This document shows, piece after piece, positions 55,764 to 64,000 of a stretch of DNA of 64,000 nt; position 1 is the first letter of the stretch, and every line of letters starts with the position of its first letter. The notes beneath the pieces are model-generated. The model was given only the letters and a program-made list of their open reading frames with translations, was not told the origin of the DNA and made no database searches. Source of the DNA: Cognatundibacterium squillarum (GTDB lineage Bacteria > Pseudomonadota > Gammaproteobacteria > Burkholderiales > Burkholderiaceae_D). The DNA lies in contig NZ_BMYU01000005.1 of NCBI RefSeq assembly GCF_014652435.1, forward strand, positions 62,001 through 126,000, read 5' to 3'. A program made the translations under genes and the position numbers.

Positions 55764-58129
55764 AGTTATCTCTGCGCTGGAAACTGGTACTGGGCAGCCT
55801 GTTAATCGAAGTCGTCATGCTCAGTTTTCTTGTCACTAACAGTGTGCGTCTGAATGAAGCGCATTTACAGCAACTGGCGGCGATACGTTTACGTGAAGTA
55901 TCGGTGCTGTTGAATGCTTCACTCGGCCCATCACTGGTGCAGCAGGATTTTGCCTCAGTCACAGAAGTGTTTCGACAAAGTCGCAGTCAGGAAGGCATTA
56001 CCTATTTCCTGCTCTACGACAATACCGGGCAACTGGTGGCAGCCGATGGTTGGGAGGGCATCCCGCCGCAGCACCGGGCAGGATTACAGTTACAGACGAA
56101 TCAGCACCGGATGGACAGTCAGGTGGATATCGTTGTTGCGGGGCAGGCCTACGGTAGTCTGTATTTCGGCATGAGCACAGCATTTCTCGATCAGTCGCGC
56201 GCTGCACTATTGGCTGAATCAATCATGATTGCCGGACTTGAAGTGATTTTGTCATTGCTTGGTTTACTTGTGCTCGGTACCTGGCTGACACGCCATTTAA
56301 AAACGCTGGAGACCGCGGCACTGGCGATTTCTGCCGGACAATTCAATGTACGACTGCCCGAGCACAGTGAAGACGAGCTGGGTGTCGTGGCACGTGCGCT
56401 GAATCGTATGGGTGATGAACTGCACAATGAAATGGCGGCAATGCGTAACAGTGAGCAGCAGCAGCGTGAGCTGGTTGTACGCTTGCAGGCAGTATTCGAT
56501 GCGGTGCCGGATTACTTATCGCTGAGCCGTTTGCAAGACGGCAAGATACTCAGTGTGAATGCCGGATTTTCTTCGCTGACCGGTTATCCGGGCGACTTTG
56601 CCATCGGACGAACCACAGTCGAACTTGGCATCTGGGCAAATCAGGCCCATCGCGAAATCTGGATATCAAAATTGCTGAGCGCAGGTTCTCTGGCGGATTA
56701 TCAGACCAGTCTGCGTACCAGTGATAACCGCATCATTATTGTATTGCTGTCGGCCAAATTACTGGATATTGATGGCCAGCCACATATCGTTGCAATTTGT
56801 AAGGACATTACGGAGCGGCTGCAAATTCAGGCCAGAATCGAGAAAGCCAGACGTGACTTGCAGGACGTACTGGACGCAGCATCTGAGGTCTCGATTATTG
56901 CGACCGATCTGGACGGTGTGATTACCATGTTCAACCGGGGCGCAGAAAAGCTGCTGGGATTTCAGGCCGAGGAAATGGTGCATACGCTGACACCGGCGGT
57001 TTTCCATGATCCTCAGGAAATGCAGCAAAGACAGGAAGAGCTACGAGCGCGCTATGGTTCACGTGTGGAGGGCATTGGTCTGTTCACGGTAGTTGCGATC
57101 GAGCAGGGATCAGAGATCCGAAACTGGACCTATATACGGCGCGATGGGCAGCGTAAAACGGTGTCTCTGGCGGTCACGGCGATGCGTGACGGTGGCGGAC
57201 AAGTGATTGGTTTTCTGGGGGTGGCCCGCGATATCACACCACAGCGTGAAGCCGAACATGCGCTGGCAACCCTGAATAATGAACTGGAATTGCGTGTGAC
57301 CGAAAGAACGGCAGCCCTGCAGCAAGCGAATTTTGAGCTTGGTGAGGCGATGGATCAGTTACGCATCGCGCAGGATGAACTGGTGCGCTCTGAAAAAATG
57401 ACGGCACTCGGCAATATGGTGGCTGTCGTCGCCCATGAACTGAATACACCGATTGGCAACAGCCTGACAGTCGCCAGTACCATGCATGACCGTTGCGCGG
57501 ATGTTGGCCGGCAGTTTGATAATAATCAGTTGCGCAAGTCGGGCCTGCAGGAATTTTTGATGGCAGAGCACGAAGGCTCTGACATTTTGCTGCGTTCATT
57601 ACGGCGCGCCAGTGAACTGATTACTAACTTCAAGCATGTGGCGGTGGATCAGACCACGGGTCAGCGCCGTGCATTTGATCTGAAAGAAGTGATGGAAGAT
57701 GTGGTATCGGTGCTGAGTCCTATGCTGCGTAAGACGGCTTACAAGCTGGAATTGCAGATTCCGGCAGGATTGCAGATGGACAGTTTCCCCGGGCCACTGG
57801 AGCAGGTCATTACCAATCTGATGACGAATGCGCTGACGCATGCGTTTGAAGATCGCGACACCGGTATGATGCGTTTGCAAGCGGAAAGCCGGGATGCTGC
57901 GCATGTGGAGCTGCGTTTCAGCGATGACGGAGTAGGGATACCCGCAGATCATTTATCGCGCATCTTTGATCCGTTTTTCACGACGAAGATGGGTCGCGGC
58001 GGAACGGGGCTGGGACTGAATATTGTCCACAATATCGTCACCAAAACGCTGGGCGGGCAACTGGAAGTATGCAGTCATGCGGGGACAGGTACCACGTTTA
58101 TTTTAAGACTGCCGGTGATTGCACCCTGA
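55760..58129 (+). CDS. Hybrid-free PAS sensor histidine kinase
   Basis: 789 residues. Membrane segments at about 8-30 and 150-175 enclose a periplasmic domain of ~120 residues; then HAMP (about 175-230), PAS (about 245-355), PAS (about 370-490), coiled coil (about 500-545) and a kinase core with the phosphoacceptor His in VVAHELNTPIGNSL near residue 557. The ATP-binding part has NLMTNALTHAFEDR and GRGGTGLGLNIVHNIV. No receiver domain or nearby response regulator gene was found. It is coupled to the PhnD-like gene. Proximity to the nag genes suggests, but does not show, a role in sensing sugars or phosphorus compounds. Confidence 0.92.
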   Translation: MKLSLRWKLVLGSLLIEVVMLSFLVTNSVRLNEAHLQQLAAIRLREVSVLLNASLGPSLVQQDFASVTEVFRQSRSQEGITYFLLYDNTGQLVAADGWEGIPPQHRAGLQLQTNQHRMDSQVDIVVAGQAYGSLYFGMSTAFLDQSRAALLAESIMIAGLEVILSLLGLLVLGTWLTRHLKTLETAALAISAGQFNVRLPEHSEDELGVVARALNRMGDELHNEMAAMRNSEQQQRELVVRLQAVFDAVPDYLSLSRLQDGKILSVNAGFSSLTGYPGDFAIGRTTVELGIWANQAHREIWISKLLSAGSLADYQTSLRTSDNRIIIVLLSAKLLDIDGQPHIVAICKDITERLQIQARIEKARRDLQDVLDAASEVSIIATDLDGVITMFNRGAEKLLGFQAEEMVHTLTPAVFHDPQEMQQRQEELRARYGSRVEGIGLFTVVAIEQGSEIRNWTYIRRDGQRKTVSLAVTAMRDGGGQVIGFLGVARDITPQREAEHALATLNNELELRVTERTAALQQANFELGEAMDQLRIAQDELVRSEKMTALGNMVAVVAHELNTPIGNSLTVASTMHDRCADVGRQFDNNQLRKSGLQEFLMAEHEGSDILLRSLRRASELITNFKHVAVDQTTGQRRAFDLKEVMEDVVSVLSPMLRKTAYKLELQIPAGLQMDSFPGPLEQVITNLMTNALTHAFEDRDTGMMRLQAESRDAAHVELRFSDDGVGIPADHLSRIFDPFFTTKMGRGGTGLGLNIVHNIVTKTLGGQLEVCSHAGTGTTFILRLPVIAP

Positions 58130-58157
58130 GTGCAGACCGGCAGTTGCAGATGCCTGA

Positions 58158-59465
58158 TCAGGAAGCGTCGGCGGGCGCTGTTGCCAGCGGTGCTTCGTTG
58201 CGCTTACCGTTATCCGGCAAGGGCAGAAAGCGTGTCAGGATTAATGATGGCAGGCCGCACAGCAGCACAAACAGGAAGAAGTGCTGATAGCCGAGTGCAA
58301 TCTGGATATCACCGCTGACGGTTTTAAACAGTACGAAGCCCAGCTGCATCACACCGGTACCGAGTGCGTAATGCGCAGTCTGATATTTACCCGGTGCCAC
58401 CACCTGCATGATGAACAGGATCAGACCAACGAAACCAAAGCCGTAACCGAACATTTCCAGACTCAGTGCCGTACCGATGACCAGCATACTTTCGGGCATT
58501 TGCGTGCTCAGATAAAAGAACACCAGATTCGGTACGTTCATCGCAATAATCAGCCACGGCATGGCTTTTTTCAGACCCAGCCACGAGGTGAAGTAGCCAC
58601 CGAGGATACTGCCCGCCAGAAAGGTCAGCGTACCGGCTGTACCGTAGACGATGCCGACCTGATCGGTACTCAGACCCAGTCCGCCTTGTTCTTTCAGCTC
58701 ACGCAGGAACAAGGGGCCAATAGTCTGAATCTGTGCCTCACCGGCACGGAACAGGATGATGAACAGAATCGCCAGCCAGATGCCCGGTTTGCGCAGAAAA
58801 TCGATAATCACATCCTGCAGGGTTTGCAGAATTTCAGCGGTAGAACCTGCCTGCACGTCGCTGCGGGTATCCGGCAAAGCCCATACGTGGTAGGCCGATA
58901 AGGCCAGCAGCATGGCCGCCAGCAGCGCAAAAATCACACCCCAGGCCAGATTCGGGCTCATTTGTTTTTCCAGATGACCGGCCAGAATCACCAGTCCGCC
59001 CAGCGAAATGAATTTGGCGGCATTGAAAAAAGCGCCTTGCCAGCCCGCATACGCTGCCTGCTGTTTGGCTTCCAGTGTGGAAATGTATAAACCGTCAGCG
59101 GCAATATCATGGGTGCCGGATGCAATTGCCACTACCGCGAACAGCGCAATACTGATCGCAAAGTAAGACGACATTTGCAGCGACAAAGCAACCAGACCCA
59201 GCGTAATGCCGCCGATTGCCTGAAAGATCACCACCAGTTTTTTCTTGCTCGGTGCCGCTTCGAGGAAAGGGCTCCACAGGCATTTAAATACCCATGCCAT
59301 GCCGATCAGACCGGTCCAGCGCGCGATCTGGTCATTGCTGATCCCCATACTTTTGTACATCAGACCGGCCACCAGCGCCACCGCGTAAAACGGTAAGCCT
59401 TCTGCCAGATACAGTGTCGGCACCCAGCGTATCGGATTGCCGGATGCTGCTTGTTGATTACTCAT
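58158..59465 (-). CDS. MFS transporter, AmpG-like
   Basis: 435 residues with about 12 membrane segments. The start PTLYLAEGLPFYAVALVAG and the GTHDIAADGLYI block fit the AmpG/acetyl-CoA transporter branch of the MFS, whose members move muropeptides or GlcNAc-containing sugars. The position beside GH3 and NagX suggests a substrate such as GlcNAc or anhydro-muropeptide, an inference. The gene is convergent with the kinase gene (28-base gap). Confidence 0.85.
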   Translation of the reverse strand: MSNQQAASGNPIRWVPTLYLAEGLPFYAVALVAGLMYKSMGISNDQIARWTGLIGMAWVFKCLWSPFLEAAPSKKKLVVIFQAIGGITLGLVALSLQMSSYFAISIALFAVVAIASGTHDIAADGLYISTLEAKQQAAYAGWQGAFFNAAKFISLGGLVILAGHLEKQMSPNLAWGVIFALLAAMLLALSAYHVWALPDTRSDVQAGSTAEILQTLQDVIIDFLRKPGIWLAILFIILFRAGEAQIQTIGPLFLRELKEQGGLGLSTDQVGIVYGTAGTLTFLAGSILGGYFTSWLGLKKAMPWLIIAMNVPNLVFFYLSTQMPESMLVIGTALSLEMFGYGFGFVGLILFIMQVVAPGKYQTAHYALGTGVMQLGFVLFKTVSGDIQIALGYQHFFLFVLLCGLPSLILTRFLPLPDNGKRNEAPLATAPADAS

Positions 59466-59765
59466 GTGCTCCCCCTCAGGATCGTTCTGCCGGCTGTGCC
59501 GTTTTCATGTAGCGGCAACCATAACGCCGTGCATGGTGGCGGTCAACTGGTTTTGAAAGTTAAATGCCACTCTGTATCCACTTTGCGGAATGCAGCAAAA
59601 ACCGGCGGCTGGTCTGCATCAGCGCAGTACTGAAAAAATAAGGGTTTATGCAGATTCTGCGGTGTCGGGATGCGGCCGTTTTCACGGTTTGCCGTTGTTG
59701 GCGGAACAGCAGGAAATGTCAGTATCCTGCAACTGGTATGCAAGCTCTGCACAGTTGCCGCGGGC
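59466..59765. other. Gene-free spacer upstream of the MFS gene
   Basis: 300 bases. It must hold the MFS promoter (minus strand), but no clear boxes were found. No other feature was recognised. Confidence 0.4.
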
Positions 59766-59796
59766 AAAAAAAACGCCGCGGCAGGGGAGTGCGGCG
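59766..59796 (-). terminator. Rho-independent terminator of the small membrane protein gene
   Basis: Minus-strand stem CGCCGC/GCGGCG (arms 59791-59796 and 59774-59779) followed by eight Ts (59773-59766 in reverse). Confidence 0.6.
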
Positions 59797-59839
59797 GCGG
59801 AGGGGAACTTACAGTGAGAAACCGGAGAATTGCGGGAAA

Positions 59840-60178
59840 TCAGCGATGCTGGTCGTGCCAGCGCAGTTTGTTCGGCTGACCTGCCTGAGCATCATACGCT
59901 TCATAAGCGGACGGGCGCTGTTGCGGCTGCACACGCGCTTCCTGCATACGGCGCACGCCCATCAGGTGCAGACTGAGGCGGAACAGCATCGCCGCCAGTA
60001 TCAGCATCAGCACGAAAGGCAGCAGACTCAGCACCAGTGCAATCGCCGCCAGTACGATCAGTACCCGTGGCAATGGTGTGCGCGATAAACCGGCGGTGAA
60101 ACGATCCAGCACGCGGCGACCCTGTTGTCCGTACTGACGACCAACGGAGTACAAAAACTGGGAAATGTTTCGCAACAT
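59840..60178 (-). CDS. Small membrane protein of unknown function
   Basis: 112 residues. Basic N-terminus, then two close hydrophobic segments at about 37-68 (VLIVLAAIALVLSLLPFVLM and on), then a Gln/Arg-rich polar tail. It is preceded by a good AAAGGA site on the minus strand and followed by a terminator, which supports a real gene. I do not recognise the family. Confidence 0.65.
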   Translation of the reverse strand: MLRNISQFLYSVGRQYGQQGRRVLDRFTAGLSRTPLPRVLIVLAAIALVLSLLPFVLMLILAAMLFRLSLHLMGVRRMQEARVQPQQRPSAYEAYDAQAGQPNKLRWHDQHR

Positions 60179-60464
60179 GATGAATTCCTTTCAGCGGAGT
60201 CTGGCAAGTGATAGCGAAATGCATTATGCATGGACGTGTTACGGAATGCAGCGGTAAAAATGCCGGAAAATCGCCGATGCAGGGATTTCGCGTCTGCAAG
60301 CCTTTGCTGCACAGGCAGACCACCGGACAGATATTCTGCGCTGCATCACTCTGACATGCAGCGCATTGCAAGCGATGGATGAATACCAGTCAAAATCCAG
60401 TCAAGTTCCACTTACAATGCCAGCCGGAATCTGTATGCAGGATACATTTCAGGGAAAACAGGCG

Positions 60465-61538
60465 ATGACGAATCAGGCGAAAGGTGGCCGCGTAGCAGCG
60501 GTGGATATGCTGCGCGGTCTGGCGGTGGCGGCAATGCTGATGGTGAACAATGCCGGCGACTGGTCGCATGTTAGTCCATGGCTGGAACACGCAACATGGC
60601 ATGGCTGCCAGCCCGCCGATCTGATTTTTCCCTGTTTTCTGGCGCTGACCGGCATTGGTCTCGGTTTATCTGTCTGTCAGCCGGCAGCTGCGACACGTCC
60701 CGGCGTGTTACAGGCCGCGATCCGGCGCAGCCTGCGGCTGATCGCGCTGGGCGTGGTGTTGCATCTGGTGGCGATGTGGCTGATTGAAGGTCGTGCCTTC
60801 CGCCTGCCGGGTGTGCTGCAGCGTATTGGTCTTTGCTTTTTGCTGGCATCGGTATGGGGGGTATATGTGCAAACCCCGCTGAAACGCTGGGCGTCAGTGC
60901 TGGTAGTGGGGGGAGTATATTCAGCGTGGCTGTTATCCGGCAGTTCGCTGCTGCCGGGGCAGAATGTCGCGGATCAGCTGGATATCGCGGTATTCGGTCA
61001 GTGGGCGATGCCGCCGGAAAACGGTAGTGCAGGCGGTGATCCGGAAGGTCTGGGTTCGCTGGCCGGTGCGCTGATCAGCGTGATGCTGGGCGTGCTGATT
61101 GCCGCACCGCTGCGTGAACGCCGCTGGCATTTACTGGGTGTACTGGCGCTGGTGATGATGCTGGGCGGCTGGCTGTTCAGCTTCTGGCTGCCGCTGAACA
61201 AGCATTTGTGGACGCCTTCGTTTGCGCTGTGGACTACCGGCATCAGCCTCACGATCCTGCTGGTTTTGCAGACAGCCGTCAGCCAGCTTCGCTTGCCGGC
61301 ATTTGGCACCAGCCTCGGTATCAATGCGATTGTGATTTACGCCGGTGCGTGGGTGGCAACCTGTGTGCTGAGCTTTTTCGCTGCCGATCAGTGGTTGTAT
61401 CGGCATCTGATCCTGTCCGGCCCGTGGGCTGTGTTAGGGCCGGAATTCTGTTCCGCCCTGTACGCTGCAGCCTTCACTGCCTGCTTTGCGGCGCTGGCAG
61501 TCTGGATGCGTCGTCGCGGCTGGCGCTGGGTGATCTGA
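60465..61538 (+). CDS. nagX: NagX-type membrane N-acetyltransferase (heparan-alpha-glucosaminide acetyltransferase family)
   Basis: 357 residues from ATG 60465; longer in-frame versions from 60366 or 60435 are possible. About ten membrane segments. The N-terminus GRVAAVDMLRGLAVAAMLMVNN, HATWHGCQPADLIFPCFLALTG and later SLGINAIVIYAGAWV match the COG4299/NagX family, related to the human lysosomal HGSNAT that acetylates glucosamine with acetyl-CoA across the membrane. Such genes often lie in chitin/GlcNAc clusters. It is near the end of the sugar locus. Confidence 0.85.
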   Translation: MTNQAKGGRVAAVDMLRGLAVAAMLMVNNAGDWSHVSPWLEHATWHGCQPADLIFPCFLALTGIGLGLSVCQPAAATRPGVLQAAIRRSLRLIALGVVLHLVAMWLIEGRAFRLPGVLQRIGLCFLLASVWGVYVQTPLKRWASVLVVGGVYSAWLLSGSSLLPGQNVADQLDIAVFGQWAMPPENGSAGGDPEGLGSLAGALISVMLGVLIAAPLRERRWHLLGVLALVMMLGGWLFSFWLPLNKHLWTPSFALWTTGISLTILLVLQTAVSQLRLPAFGTSLGINAIVIYAGAWVATCVLSFFAADQWLYRHLILSGPWAVLGPEFCSALYAAAFTACFAALAVWMRRRGWRWVI

Positions 61539-61579
61539 GCTGGCTGACAGCCTGAAAAGCCTGAAAAGGCGCGGAAAAT

Positions 61580-61670
61580 GCCTCAAATGCGGATTCTGGC
61601 ATAGCGATCCGGCGGTCGTCGGCAGAAGGTCCGGGCCTCCGTCAATGCCGGATGCGGATAGCTGCACAGC
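61580..61670 (+). repeat. Dispersed ~90-bp intergenic repeat, copy D
   Basis: More diverged than A-C but in the same order: CAAATGCGG (61584-61592), CGGCGGTCGTCGGCAGA (61610-61626), GTCCGGGC (61629-61636), and the 3' hairpin TGCGG-ATAG-CTGCA (61653-61666). It lies 42 bases past nagX, about 24 kb from copy C. Confidence 0.8.
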
Positions 61671-61735
61671 GCCTGCTGATTTTCGCTCAGGATTCGTTTG
61701 ATCCACCGTTCTGATTACTGCTGAGAACGGACAAT

Positions 61736-61771
61736 AAAAAAGCCATCCGGCGTAAGGCCGGATGGCTTTTC
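61736..61771 (-). terminator. Terminator of the S9 peptidase gene, possibly bidirectional
   Basis: Stem AGCCATCCGGC (61741-61751) with GCCGGATGGCT (61757-61767). An A run before it serves the minus strand as Ts and a short T run follows on the plus strand. Confidence 0.8.
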
Positions 61772-61795
61772 TGTCATGCAGACATCAGCAAGCGA

Positions 61796-64000
61796 TCAGC
61801 GCTTGCCTTCGCCCAGATGCTGCAGGAAGAAGGCTTCGTACTTCTTATGCCATGCTTTGGGCTTCACTGCACCGCCCATACCATGTTCGCCATCCGGATC
61901 GAGGAACAGATCCACCAGCGCTTCCTTGCCGTTTTCCAGCAGGGCGCGGTACACATTCACGGTGTCCTGATACAGCACGTTCGGGTCCTGCATACCGTGT
62001 ACCAACATCAGCGGTTTTTTCAGACCGGCAGTCAGTGGCAGCAGCGAATACTTACGCAGATTTGGTTTGCTGCGGTCGGTTTTGCCGATGGTGCGGCCGC
62101 TGTACCAGCTGTTGTAGTTCTCCCATTCCGTCGGGCCGGCACCGGCAATACCGGCAGCGAAAACGTCAGGGCTGGTGTACATCGTGTACTGAGTCTGGAA
62201 GCCGCCAAAGCTCCAGCCGGTCAGGCCGATACGTTTGCTGTCCACGCCGAAGTTTTTGGTCATGTACTTGACCAGATCTTCCAGATCTTCGGTTTGCGGT
62301 TTGCCAGCCTGTTCCCAGTTCGCATCGCTGAATTTACGGCCATAGTTGGAATGACCGCGCGGGTCCACCGCCACCGTCACATAACCGTGTTTCGCTGCCA
62401 TATACATGCCGAACAAATGCGCGGTTGGCTGGAAGCTGTCCACTTCCACGATATGACGGTCATTCAGCGGGCCACCGTAGGTGTAGACCACGGCTGCGCG
62501 CTGGTCTTGCGGTGTCCAGTCTTTTGGTTTGAACACAAAAGCCTGAATCTGATCGCCATGACGATTCGTGAAGCTGAAACGCTCCGGTGTCAGGCGTGCA
62601 ACATCTTTCCATTTCGGATCATGGCTGCTGGTCAGGGTACGGGTTTTGTGGCTGGCAATGTCAGTAAATTTCAGCTCAGGACGGTTACTCCAGTTGCCGC
62701 TGACGCTGGCCAGTTTGTCACCCTGATAGCTGACATCTGATGCACGGTGGAATTCACCGCTCTGACCAATCGCCTGCATGTCACCATTTGCCAGCTGCAC
62801 TTTGTACACATTCATTGCGGCGAAATCATCTTTGTTCGCCAGCACAAACATGGTTTTGCTGTCCGGTGTGTAACCCAGCACCTGATGGGCTTCGAAATCA
62901 CCTTTCAGTACCGCGCTGGCTTTGCCGTTCGCGATATCAATGGTGTAAGGCTGACGATAGCCTTGCTCATCCAGCACGGCGATCAATTGTTTGCCATCCG
63001 GTGTGAAGTGCGGACGAATCACATTCACCACTTCGTGACCGACATTGCCTTTGCGTTCGAACACCATTTTCGGTTTGGCTTTTTCGTCGGCATTACCAAC
63101 ATAAATGCGCAGCAAATCTTTTTCACGTTCCCAGGTCGAGAAGGTGTAGCGGCTGCCGTCTTTGGCCCAGCTCACATCGCTCATTTCAAACCAGACATCG
63201 CCACCGGCATTGGTGAAGACCGGTTCCGGCTGGCGGCTGCTGGTGTCGCCGGTGCGGCGGATATACAGGGCGCTGGCCAGAATTTTGCGTTTGTCATCCG
63301 ACACTTCACGCGGCACTTTTTTCGCCGTGGCAAATCGGTCGTTGTAATTCATGATTTCGACCTGACGCTCAGACGCAGGACGGGGTTTACCAGTTTCCGG
63401 ATCAACATCCGGTGCCTCGGCAACAATCGCCATCCATTTTTTATCTTCGGTCAGGGTCGTCGAGCTGATGCGGTATTTTTTCTCTGCATCATCAGCAAAA
63501 ATCAGTTCCGGATTCAGCTGGCGAATCACGCTGGAATCAAACGCTGCGCTGTACAGGCGTTTTTCATCCATATAAATATACCCTTTATCATCCGCCTGAT
63601 ATGCAGCGATACGTTCCGGTTTATCGGTTTGTGTTAAACGCTCGATTTTGCCGGACGATGCCTGCAGGCGGAACAAATCACCACGGTACTGGAAAATCAG
63701 TTCGCTCTTTTTATTCGCCCAGACATAGCTTGCCACGCCAGGATACAGATCACCGGCTTTTAATTTGTTTTTTGCGATTTTCTTTTTCAGTTCATCGCGC
63801 AACTCCCACAGCTCTTTTTCTTTTTCCGCTTTCTTTTCTGCAGGCTTGTCGGCAGCTTTGTCAGCTGTTTTATCGTCGCCGGCTTTATCGTCTTTGGCAG
63901 CTGCTTTTTCTTCTGCTTTCTTTGCTGCTTCTTTGGCTTTTTTCTCTGCCAGTTCTTTTTTCAGTTCAGCAATGGCTGCTTCTTCCCACTGAAACAGATT
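61796..64000 (-). CDS. S9 family (prolyl oligopeptidase/dipeptidyl peptidase-like) serine peptidase, 5' end missing
   Basis: The open frame runs off the window: 735 codons are visible. The ATG at 63802 is internal, since the frame continues upstream as a Lys/Ala/Glu/Asp-rich stretch (from 64000: NLFQWEEAAIAELKKELAEK and on). A beta-propeller domain (about 63750-62500) with WD40-like repeats leads to the hydrolase domain: nucleophile in LTGWSFGGFQTQ, Asp in HGMQDPNVLYQD and His in DPDGEHGMGG near the end. It should be exported, trimming proline-containing peptides. The charged stretch may form a coiled coil. Confidence 0.9.
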   Translation of the reverse strand, partial: NLFQWEEAAIAELKKELAEKKAKEAAKKAEEKAAAKDDKAGDDKTADKAADKPAEKKAEKEKELWELRDELKKKIAKNKLKAGDLYPGVASYVWANKKSELIFQYRGDLFRLQASSGKIERLTQTDKPERIAAYQADDKGYIYMDEKRLYSAAFDSSVIRQLNPELIFADDAEKKYRISSTTLTEDKKWMAIVAEAPDVDPETGKPRPASERQVEIMNYNDRFATAKKVPREVSDDKRKILASALYIRRTGDTSSRQPEPVFTNAGGDVWFEMSDVSWAKDGSRYTFSTWEREKDLLRIYVGNADEKAKPKMVFERKGNVGHEVVNVIRPHFTPDGKQLIAVLDEQGYRQPYTIDIANGKASAVLKGDFEAHQVLGYTPDSKTMFVLANKDDFAAMNVYKVQLANGDMQAIGQSGEFHRASDVSYQGDKLASVSGNWSNRPELKFTDIASHKTRTLTSSHDPKWKDVARLTPERFSFTNRHGDQIQAFVFKPKDWTPQDQRAAVVYTYGGPLNDRHIVEVDSFQPTAHLFGMYMAAKHGYVTVAVDPRGHSNYGRKFSDANWEQAGKPQTEDLEDLVKYMTKNFGVDSKRIGLTGWSFGGFQTQYTMYTSPDVFAAGIAGAGPTEWENYNSWYSGRTIGKTDRSKPNLRKYSLLPLTAGLKKPLMLVHGMQDPNVLYQDTVNVYRALLENGKEALVDLFLDPDGEHGMGGAVKPKAWHKKYEAFFLQHLGEGKR

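Overview
The window reads as chromosomal DNA of a betaproteobacterium in the order Burkholderiales, most likely a member of or close to Oxalobacteraceae (for example Undibacterium-like). This is an inference from moderate GC, dense short-gap gene packing, the rpsP-rimM-trmD-rplS run, the CobD/CbiB-family and DUF3579 proteins, and an etfBA plus 596-residue acyl-CoA dehydrogenase cluster. No rRNA, tRNA, CRISPR array, prophage or intact insertion sequence was seen.

Layout. 1-8.8 kb: M13 metallopeptidase, tRNA hydroxylase TrhO, a coupled set made of a LytS/LytTR-type two-component system and two GNAT acetyltransferases, a class III CoA-transferase, a glycerophosphodiesterase and a small secreted helical protein. 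8.9-21.5 kb: mostly housekeeping: alaS with GNAT and NUDIX genes, a TusA-like protein, etfBA with an acyl-CoA dehydrogenase, the ribosomal protein/tRNA modification operon, a CoA-type NUDIX hydrolase and a CobD/CbiB-family membrane protein. 21.5-22.4 kb is a 0.9-kb stretch without a recognisable gene. 22.4-35.4 kb: DUF3579 protein, histidine phosphatase, acyl-CoA ligase, ATP-grasp enzyme, DesK/DesR-type two-component system, amidohydrolase-CIA30 fusion, SppA, S1/P1 nuclease and release factor 3. 35.4-38.1 kb is an accessory pocket: two unrecognised minus-strand genes lie between three direct copies of a ~90-bp intergenic repeat; a fourth copy lies at 61.6 kb.

38.1-61.5 kb is a dense locus for uptake and catabolism of N-acetylglucosamine oligosaccharides (probably chitin- or peptidoglycan-derived). 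A TonB-dependent receptor is followed by its own tonB-exbB-exbD-exbD-exbD set, then nagK-nagR-nagA-nagB(II), a sugar ABC transporter (binding protein, two permeases, ATPase) and a cytoplasmic NagZ-like GH3 hexosaminidase. A PhnD-like binding protein coupled to a PAS histidine kinase, an AmpG-like MFS transporter and a NagX-type membrane acetyltransferase follow. The proposed flow is: receptor moves sugars across the outer membrane, ABC system brings them into the cytoplasm, GH3 releases GlcNAc, NagK phosphorylates, NagA deacetylates, and the SIS-domain deaminase yields fructose-6-phosphate. The receptor promoter and the nagK promoter share the same module (three ACC-containing motifs at exact 11-bp steps overlapping an identical TTGACA box), which argues for one regulator, probably the GntR/UTRA protein encoded within the operon. 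The tonB-exbB gap holds a ~213-bp nested inverted-repeat element that looks like a structured RNA or a small mobile element. The window ends inside an S9 peptidase gene whose 5' end lies outside.
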